A stretch of DNA of 12,030 nt from an uncultured Clostridia bacterium (GTDB lineage: Bacteria; Bacillota; Clostridia; TANB77; CAG-508): NCBI GenBank assembly GCA_948528155.1, contig CAOSZT010000061.1, positions 1-12,030 on the forward strand, read 5' to 3'. The position numbers and the translations under genes are program-made. How positions within the stretch are numbered: position 1 is the stretch's first letter; the number at the start of each line of letters is the position of its first letter. The notes beneath the pieces were generated by a model. It saw nothing but the letters and a program-made list of their open reading frames with translations, did no database searches and had not been told where the DNA came from. Below are positions 5,930-12,030 of the stretch, piece by piece.

Positions 5930-6028
5930 AAAACACAATATATATGTCATAAATTTTATAAAAATTAGAAAAAGAATGTAAAAAAAGAAAGGTAAAAAAA
6001 TAATTAAAGGATAAAAAGAAATAAAAAA

Positions 6029-6119
6029 TTAAAGTTACATATACAAATACAAAAATTAGTAAAGCTAAATAATAACTCCATATGGAAAATTATTCATCAT
6101 TTGTAACTTTAAGGAAGGA
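6029..6119 (+). promoter_or_regulatory. Structured 5' leader of ftsK with long-range stem at the ribosome binding site
   Basis: TTAAAGTTACA (6029-6039) is a perfect 11-bp inverted repeat of TGTAACTTTAA (6102-6112). The 62-nt interior holds two small hairpins. TTAG/CTAA (6056-6059 with 6065-6068) is one. The other is the palindrome TCCATATGGA (6077-6086), flanked by AATAA/TTATT (6071-6075 with 6090-6094). The closing stem ends directly at the AAGGAAGGA ribosome binding site (6111-6119). The layout, a closing stem around two hairpins next to the site, could control translation. It matches no leader family I know, and no clear promoter was found upstream. Confidence 0.45.
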
Positions 6120-8711
6120 ATGATATTGGAAATGGCTAAAAGAGGAACTAAAAAAAGAAAAGCAACAAAAGCAGTAAAAAAAAGGGCATCAAATACAGAC
6201 TTAACAGTAGTTGGATTAATAATATTAAGTATATTACTATGTGTACTAATATATGGAAAATCAGGAACATTAGGAATAACACTCAATGAAATATTGGGAG
6301 GAATGATAGGAATAATAAAATATGTATTTCCAATAGGAATATTTGCAGTAGCAATAAAAATTGCTTGTGCAGACAATAATTACATAACATCAAAATTATT
6401 GCAATATACAATATTAATAATAAGCTTTTCAGCTTTAGTAAGTGTTTATCAAATAAATACAGAAGAATTAATAATAAAAGAAAAAGAATTTTCAATAATA
6501 GTAAAAGATGCATACAGTATAGGCTCACAAGGAAATGGAGGAGGAGTATTAGGAGCAATTCTTGCTACACCATTAGTTAATTTATTTAGTCCAGTAGGAG
6601 CTACAATATTATGTATTGGAATTGTTGTAATGCTAGCAGTATTTACATTTGGAATAAATATATCGGAAATAATCAATAATTTTGTTGAAAAATCTGAAGA
6701 AAATAGAGAAGAAAAACTTGAAAGAAAAATGAAAATAAGAGAAGAACAATTAAGAGTTAGACAAGAAGCACTTGAAAGAAGAAAAAAGGAAAAACTTGAA
6801 AAAGAATTAATGAAAGAAAATTCAAGAAGAGAAGCTTTATTAACAGATGTAGGAACAAATCAACAATATGATGAACGACCACAAGTACAAGGACAAATTC
6901 AAGAACCAGAACAAATAAAAATCAATTTTGGTGGAAGAATTATTGATGAAGAAGGCATAGAAAAAAAGAAAAAATATGACCATAAAGATGATGACTTAAC
7001 ACCATTAACAAAACAAACAAAGAAATTAAAGAAAATGCAAGATATTCAACCAGATGTTTTAGAAAGTAATATATTCAAAAATCCACAAAACAACACAACT
7101 AATACATCAAAACAAGAAGAAAATAGTGCAGTTGTACAAGAAGACAACAATTTATTTAGACAAGAAGAGGAAAAGAAAGAAGATAAAACAAAAGAAGTAT
7201 TACAACTAGAACACGCAATGATAGTGGAAGATGAAAATTATGAATATCCACCATTTGAATTATTAGGAAAGCCAGAAAAAAAGACTTTAAAAGGTGGTGC
7301 AAAAGCCTTAACAGATACAGCAACAAAATTGCAAAAAACATTATACAGCTTTGGAGTTTCAGCAAAAGTTGAAAATGTTTCTGTTGGACCTGCTATAACA
7401 AGATATGAGCTAAAACCAGCAGAAGGTGTAAGAGTTAGTAAAATAGCAAATTTAGCTGATGATATTGCATTAAACTTAGCAGCAGAAACAATAAGAATTG
7501 AAGCACCAATACCAGGAAAACAAGCAGTTGGAATAGAAGTTCCAAATAAAGAAAAAGAAGCAGTACATTTAAGAGAAGTCTTAGAAAGTGAAGAATTTGC
7601 AAACAACAAATCAAAATTATCAGTTGCATTAGGAAAAGATGTTGCAGGAAATATACAATTAGCAGATATAGCAAAAATGCCACATGTTCTAATAGCTGGA
7701 TCAACAGGATCAGGAAAGAGTGTGTGTATAAATACAATAATTACAAGTATAATTTTTAATAGTAAACCAAGTGAAGTAAAAATGGTAATGGTAGACCCAA
7801 AAGTTGTTGAATTATCAGTATATAATGGAATACCACATTTACTTATACCAGTAGTTACAGACCCTAAAAAAGCAGCTGGAGCATTAGCTTGGGCTGTACA
7901 AGAAATGGATAATAGATATAATTTATTTGCTCAAAAAGGTGTAAGAGAAATAAAAGGATATAATAATGCAATAGAAAAAGAAGAAGGACAAGGAAAATTA
8001 CCACAAATAGTAATAATAGTAGATGAGTTGGCAGACTTAATGATGGTTGCTGCAAAAGATGTAGAAGAAGCAATATGTAGACTTGCACAAAAAGCGAGAG
8101 CTGCAGGAATGCACTTAGTTATTGCAACACAAAGACCATCAGTAGATGTAATAACAGGATTAATAAAAGCAAATGTGCCATCAAGAGTAGCATTTGCGGT
8201 ATCTTCACAAATAGATTCAAGAACAATTTTAGACACAGTAGGTGCTGAAAAACTTTTAGGAAAAGGAGATATGCTATTTTTCCCAACAGGTTATCCAAAA
8301 CCTGTTAGAGTACAAGGAGCATTTGTCTCAGATGAAGAGGTAGAAAAAATAGTTGACTTTGTAAAACAAAATGGAACTGCAACTTATAGTGAGGATATTT
8401 TAGAGTCAATAGAAAATAGTAATAAAAGTGAAAAAGATTTAGTGCAAGAACAAGCAGAAGATGACGATACAGATCCATTTTTAATGGATGCAATAGATGC
8501 AGTTGTTGAACAAGGACAAGCTTCAACATCTTTTATACAAAGAAAATTTAAAGTAGGTTATGCAAGAGCTGGAAGAATTATTGATCAAATGGAAGAAAGA
8601 GGTATTATTTCTGGATATCAGGGTAGTAAACCTAGAGAAGTCTTGGTAACAAAAGAAAGACTTGAAGAATTAAAAATGGGAACAGAGCCAGAAGAAAATG
8701 TAGAAGAATAA
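6120..8711 (+). CDS. ftsK: FtsK/SpoIIIE-family DNA translocase
   Basis: A membrane-anchored hexameric ATPase that pumps chromosomal DNA through the closing septum (FtsK) or into the forespore (SpoIIIE). The 863-residue product has a basic N-terminus, four to five membrane segments (about 28-47, 59-82, 92-112, 140-179), and a long charged linker rich in Glu, Lys and Gln (about 190-375). The alpha motor domain follows (FGVSAKVENVSVGPAITRYE). The beta motor domain has Walker A GSTGSGKS near residue 526 and Walker B IVIIVDELADLMMV near 630. At about 785-850 is the C-terminal winged-helix gamma domain that reads polar DNA motifs (FIQRKFKVGYARAGRIIDQM). Length and order are normal. The start is uncertain: ATG 6120 lies very close to GGAAGG (6113-6118), TTG 6126 has the best spacing, and ATG 6132 (MAKRGTKKRK) gives the most usual N-terminus. 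I cannot tell FtsK from SpoIIIE without knowing whether the organism sporulates. Confidence 0.95.
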   Translation: MILEMAKRGTKKRKATKAVKKRASNTDLTVVGLIILSILLCVLIYGKSGTLGITLNEILGGMIGIIKYVFPIGIFAVAIKIACADNNYITSKLLQYTILIISFSALVSVYQINTEELIIKEKEFSIIVKDAYSIGSQGNGGGVLGAILATPLVNLFSPVGATILCIGIVVMLAVFTFGINISEIINNFVEKSEENREEKLERKMKIREEQLRVRQEALERRKKEKLEKELMKENSRREALLTDVGTNQQYDERPQVQGQIQEPEQIKINFGGRIIDEEGIEKKKKYDHKDDDLTPLTKQTKKLKKMQDIQPDVLESNIFKNPQNNTTNTSKQEENSAVVQEDNNLFRQEEEKKEDKTKEVLQLEHAMIVEDENYEYPPFELLGKPEKKTLKGGAKALTDTATKLQKTLYSFGVSAKVENVSVGPAITRYELKPAEGVRVSKIANLADDIALNLAAETIRIEAPIPGKQAVGIEVPNKEKEAVHLREVLESEEFANNKSKLSVALGKDVAGNIQLADIAKMPHVLIAGSTGSGKSVCINTIITSIIFNSKPSEVKMVMVDPKVVELSVYNGIPHLLIPVVTDPKKAAGALAWAVQEMDNRYNLFAQKGVREIKGYNNAIEKEEGQGKLPQIVIIVDELADLMMVAAKDVEEAICRLAQKARAAGMHLVIATQRPSVDVITGLIKANVPSRVAFAVSSQIDSRTILDTVGAEKLLGKGDMLFFPTGYPKPVRVQGAFVSDEEVEKIVDFVKQNGTATYSEDILESIENSNKSEKDLVQEQAEDDDTDPFLMDAIDAVVEQGQASTSFIQRKFKVGYARAGRIIDQMEERGIISGYQGSKPREVLVTKERLEELKMGTEPEENVEE

Positions 8712-8759
8712 AAATTTTTAAATAAAATGAACGAAACGAAGCGTGAGAAAGGAGGGTAT

Positions 8760-10328
8760 ATGCCACAAAAGAAAAAAAATATAATAGAGAAAATAGTCAA
8801 AAAAGACTATAATAATGAATTAGAAAAAATTTTAGAGCAAAAGCAATTTGGCGAAAATGTAAAAAGTACTCTCTTAAGTATATTATATAAAATAGAAATA
8901 GCATATAAAGATTTAGAAATAGTCAAAAAAGATATCGAAAGTAAAGAAGAATATATTTTAAATATACTAGAAATAATAAAAAACGAAATTAATTCAATAA
9001 AAATCATAAAAATGAGTGAGCAACAAAATAAAATACCAAACAATAAAACATATATAATCAATAAAGAAAAAAAAGAAATAATATCATATCCAATAGAAAG
9101 AAAATTATTATATGCAATATCAAAAATAGGAAAAAAAGAAAAAATAATAAAAGATGAATATTTTGTAATCAATGAAACATTATCAGAACTTATAAATGTA
9201 GGAAATAATATAGATACAGTAGAACCAATAAGAGATTTTAATGGATATTCATGGACAACTATAACACAAGAAATTGAAAGTACAGATCATAATTTGGTGT
9301 ATCAAAATTTAAAAATGATTATAGGATATAAATTTTTAAATAAATGGATAAAAAGTAGGGAATTTTTAATAGACTATTTTGAATTATTCAAATATGAGCT
9401 AGAAGACAGATATGGTGAGGAAAATAAAGATAAAATTATAGATTTAATATCCCAAATATCAATATTATTAAATATTAAGTTTGATAATATAAAAAATGAA
9501 ATATTAATGAAAATTAATAAAGAAACTAATGAAGAATTAGAGAAAATTCAAGATAAAGAAAAATTTATAGAAGAGGTAACAAAAAGAAAAATAAATATTG
9601 AAAAAAAAATAAAATATATAGATACCACAATTAGAAATAAAGAAGAACTAAAAAATGAATATATAAAAAGGAACAAAAAATTACCATTAGAAAAAAAGAT
9701 TTTTAGTATGAGAGTACTTTCAAAAGTAATGGAACAAGAAAAAGAAATATATTTAAAAAAATTAGAAAGATTAAATAAAATAATAAATCCACAAAATTTC
9801 ATAAAATACAAAAAAGAACTTGAACAAAAACATAAATATCTAAAAGTTCTAGACATGCAAGACAGAGAAGAAGGATTAAACAAATTAAAGATAGAACTAC
9901 AAAAAGTGTTTTTAGAAGCAATAAAAATAAATATTGACAAAGCACAAACAAAACAACAAATTCAAAAAATAATATATGATTTTAGATATTATTTGCTATT
10001 ACCATACAATAAAGAAAAAACAATACAAGAAATAGAAGAATTACAAGAAGCAATAATAGAAATATCAAAAAAAATAATAAAAAAGGCAATAAAATTAAAA
10101 GTAATAGAAAAAATATCAAATAATGAAAGAACAAACTATGAAATACTAAAAAATATATTTTATATAAGAATAATAAAATTAGAAGATGCCTACTTAAAAA
10201 TAACAAAAGAAAAAGATAAATATTATATGCAAATATTTGATGAAAACATATTTGAGGAAAATATAGAAATAATAAAACCAAAAGAATTAGAAATAAAATT
10301 AAACAAAAAAATATCAATATGGTGTTAA
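8760..10328 (+). CDS. Unrecognised 522-residue charged helical protein
   Basis: I do not recognise this protein. The start at ATG 8760 is chosen because AAAGGAGGG (8748-8756) lies just before it. An in-frame ATG at 8727 has no ribosome binding site and would put that site inside the coding region. The sequence is very rich in Lys, Glu, Ile and Asn, with no signal peptide or membrane segment. It appears mostly helical, with coiled-coil stretches at about 245-360 (for example TNEELEKIQDKEKFIEEVTK and KKLERLNKIINPQNF). A less charged island at about residues 150-200 contains RDFNGYSWTTITQEIES followed by LKMIIGYKFLNKW, which looks like a folded core and would be the best search query. The product ends with ISIWC. 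It lies 48 nt after ftsK and 15 nt before the beta-CASP gene, so it is probably part of that transcript. A role linked to division or segregation would be inference from position only. Confidence 0.85.
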   Translation: MPQKKKNIIEKIVKKDYNNELEKILEQKQFGENVKSTLLSILYKIEIAYKDLEIVKKDIESKEEYILNILEIIKNEINSIKIIKMSEQQNKIPNNKTYIINKEKKEIISYPIERKLLYAISKIGKKEKIIKDEYFVINETLSELINVGNNIDTVEPIRDFNGYSWTTITQEIESTDHNLVYQNLKMIIGYKFLNKWIKSREFLIDYFELFKYELEDRYGEENKDKIIDLISQISILLNIKFDNIKNEILMKINKETNEELEKIQDKEKFIEEVTKRKINIEKKIKYIDTTIRNKEELKNEYIKRNKKLPLEKKIFSMRVLSKVMEQEKEIYLKKLERLNKIINPQNFIKYKKELEQKHKYLKVLDMQDREEGLNKLKIELQKVFLEAIKINIDKAQTKQQIQKIIYDFRYYLLLPYNKEKTIQEIEELQEAIIEISKKIIKKAIKLKVIEKISNNERTNYEILKNIFYIRIIKLEDAYLKITKEKDKYYMQIFDENIFEENIEIIKPKELEIKLNKKISIWC

Positions 10329-10343
10329 TAAGGAGGGAAATTT

Positions 10344-11987
10344 ATGAAGATTACTTTTTTAGGTGCAACAAGAACAGTAACAGGATCCAATTACTTGATA
10401 GAAGGAGCTGGAAAGAAGTTTTTGGTAGACTGTGGTATGTGGCAAGGAAAAAAAGAGCTAGAGAAGGAGAATTTTAAAGATTTTGAGTTTAATCCAGCTG
10501 ATATTGACTTTATGCTACTTACACATGCACATATAGACCATTCTGGAAGAATTCCTAAACTATATAATGAAGGCTTTAAAAATAAAGTTTATGCACAAAA
10601 GGCAACTTGTGATTTATGTGCTTTAATGTTACCTGATAGTGGACACATTCAAGAAATGGAAAATGAATGGAAGAATAGAAAGAGATTAAGAAAAGGACTA
10701 GAAGCACGTGAGCCACTATATACTGCAGAACAAGCAGCCAGATGTTTAGAAATATTTGAGCCAGTAGAGTATGATGAAATTATTGATATAACTCCTGATA
10801 TTCATGTAAGATTTAATGATGCTGGACATATGTTAGGTTCTAGTATAATTGAAATATGGGTTAATGAAGATGGAAAACAAACTAAAACAGTATTTACAGG
10901 TGATTTAGGAAATAATGATATTCCATTACTTAGTGAGCCAACAATGATTGAAGACGCAGATTATTTGGTAATGGAATCTACCTATGGAAGTAGAAAACAT
11001 ATAAATAATGAAGAAAAAGCAGAAATGTTTTTGGATATAGTTTCAGAAACCTTAGATAAAAAAGGAACAGTAGTAATACCATCTTTTGCAGTTGGAAGAA
11101 CACAAGAAATTTTATATGAATTGAATAAAATAAAAGAAACTAGAGATGATGAAAAGTTTCTAAGGAAGTATAAAACTTTAATGAAAGCACCAGTATATGT
11201 AGATAGTCCGCTTGCAATATCAGCCACAGAAGTATTTAAAGAAAATATGGATTTATTTGACGAAGAAACTCAAGCAGATATATCAAGAGGAGACAATCCA
11301 CTTGAATTTCCAGGATTAAAATTTACAATAACAGCAGAGGAATCAAAAGCTTTAAATGAAGACACAACACCAAGTATAATAATTTCAGCAAGTGGAATGT
11401 GTGAAGTTGGAAGAATAAAACATCATTTAAAACATAATTTATGGAATCCAAATTCTTGTATACTATTTGTAGGATATCAAGCTCAGGGAACTTTAGGTTA
11501 TAGTATAGTAAATGGTGCTAAAAGTGTAAAAATTTTTGGTGAAGAAATTGCTGTAAATGCCAGAGTTGAATATTTAGAAGGGTATTCAGGTCATGCTGAT
11601 CAAGAGGGATTAATGAATTTTATTTATTCTTTTATAGATAAACCTAAACATATTTTCCTAGTACATGGTGAAGAAGAAGCTCAAAATACTTTTAAGGAAA
11701 TGATTGAAACTGAAACTAGTTTACCTGTTACAATTGCTGAATTTGGTGAAACATATGACTTAGCTGATGAAGCTAAACTTACTTCAAAAATAGAGAGAAA
11801 GCTACCTATTACTAAAAGAAGTGAAGTATTGGCTAGACTAGAGAAGTTGAAAGATGAGATTCTAGATATGGAAACTTCTGTTAAAGAAGATATAGAGAAT
11901 ACCAATTTGAAAGATGAAGATATTTTTAGAATTAATGAAAAAATTAAAGATTTAGAAAAACAAATTTTGAAGGTAATAGAAGGATAA
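10344..11987 (+). CDS. Metallo-beta-lactamase/beta-CASP ribonuclease (YSH1/CPSF-like)
   Basis: A zinc-dependent RNA nuclease of the beta-CASP group, probably acting in RNA processing or decay. The 547-residue product starts MKITFLGATRTVTGSNYLIE. It has the metal-binding motif THAHIDHSG (His61, His63, Asp65, His66), then DAGHMLGSS (His162) and TGDLG (Asp187). Beta-CASP motif A is MESTYGSR and motif B SASGMCEVGRIKHHL (from about 350). The closing histidines are in YSGHAD (His417) and LVHGE (His441). Beyond about 460 a Lys/Glu-rich helical tail extends to the end. All catalytic residues expected for the family are present, so it should be active. It looks more like the COG1236 (YSH1) type than classical RNase J, which has a different N-terminus and C-terminal domain. 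AAGGAGGG (10330-10337) precedes the ATG by 6 nt. The gene lies 15 nt after the unknown gene and very likely shares its transcript. Confidence 0.93.
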   Translation: MKITFLGATRTVTGSNYLIEGAGKKFLVDCGMWQGKKELEKENFKDFEFNPADIDFMLLTHAHIDHSGRIPKLYNEGFKNKVYAQKATCDLCALMLPDSGHIQEMENEWKNRKRLRKGLEAREPLYTAEQAARCLEIFEPVEYDEIIDITPDIHVRFNDAGHMLGSSIIEIWVNEDGKQTKTVFTGDLGNNDIPLLSEPTMIEDADYLVMESTYGSRKHINNEEKAEMFLDIVSETLDKKGTVVIPSFAVGRTQEILYELNKIKETRDDEKFLRKYKTLMKAPVYVDSPLAISATEVFKENMDLFDEETQADISRGDNPLEFPGLKFTITAEESKALNEDTTPSIIISASGMCEVGRIKHHLKHNLWNPNSCILFVGYQAQGTLGYSIVNGAKSVKIFGEEIAVNARVEYLEGYSGHADQEGLMNFIYSFIDKPKHIFLVHGEEEAQNTFKEMIETETSLPVTIAEFGETYDLADEAKLTSKIERKLPITKRSEVLARLEKLKDEILDMETSVKEDIENTNLKDEDIFRINEKIKDLEKQILKVIEG

Positions 11988-11992
11988 AAAAG

Positions 11993-12030
11993 AAGGGAAA
12001 GAGGGACGTTCCTTGAAATCCCTTGTAGCG
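11993..12030. repeat. Imperfect palindrome at the window end (possible terminator or REP-like element)
   Basis: AAGGGA (11993-11998) pairs with TCCCTT (12019-12024), and AGG/CCT (12002-12004 with 12011-12013) pairs inside around GACGTT. No T run follows within the window, which weakens a terminator reading. GGGACGTTCC-type palindromes occur as intergenic repeats in Clostridia, sometimes beside IS200/IS605-like transposases. The element is cut by the window edge. Confidence 0.35.

Noticed and set aside
5930..6028. A sigma-A promoter upstream of ftsK
   Set aside because: TATAAA at 5957 has no acceptable -35 box at 16-18 nt spacing, and no TTGACA-like hexamer was found.
8727..8759. Upstream ATG start for the unknown gene
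   Set aside because: No ribosome binding site is found before 8727, while AAAGGAGGG lies directly before ATG 8760.

Overview
The window is strongly AT-rich chromosomal DNA with Arg coded almost only by AGA, good GGAGG-type ribosome binding sites, a TTG start, and the gene set miaA, sepF, divIVA, rsmD, ftsK/spoIIIE. This points to a low-GC Bacillota, most likely a member of the Clostridia (possibly an uncultured gut lineage). The lineage is inferred from gene content and composition, not from a marker search. All genes are on the + strand. No tRNA, rRNA, CRISPR array or transposase gene was seen.

Layout. 41-2223: miaA (tRNA dimethylallyltransferase) overlaps by 4 nt with a HlyD-like membrane-anchored coiled-coil protein. 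2224-3388: a strong sigma-A type promoter preceded by 11-bp phased repeats drives sepF and then divIVA, and a rho-independent terminator closes the unit. divIVA is split by a net +1 frameshift near 2942. 3425-4096: a second promoter with the same 11-bp phased repeats drives rsmD (16S rRNA m2G966 methyltransferase). 4199-4702: a coiled-coil protein of the ATP synthase b-like/DivIVA-like type often found near rsmD in Clostridia. 4703-4943: a 241-bp non-coding patch rich in palindromes and repeats. 4944-5929: a two-domain protein with a DUF2185/Imm33-like N-terminus, then a small 4Fe-4S protein. 5930-6119: a leader with a long-range stem ending at the ftsK ribosome binding site. 6120-8711: an FtsK/SpoIIIE DNA translocase. 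8760-10328: a 522-residue charged, helical protein that I do not recognise. 10344-11987: a metallo-beta-lactamase/beta-CASP nuclease of the YSH1/RNase J type. The last 40 bases hold an imperfect palindrome.

How the genes fit together. The window is mostly housekeeping: tRNA and rRNA modification (miaA, rsmD), division-site assembly and polar/septal scaffolding (sepF, divIVA), chromosome segregation (ftsK) and RNA processing (beta-CASP protein). The usual sepF-divIVA neighbours yggS/ylmE, yggT/ylmG and ylmH are absent, as is coaD after rsmD. The most interesting signals are regulatory and structural: the shared phased repeats upstream of sepF and rsmD, which read on the minus strand as WalR-like direct repeats; the broken divIVA; the structured ftsK leader; and the palindrome cluster at 4729-4880.
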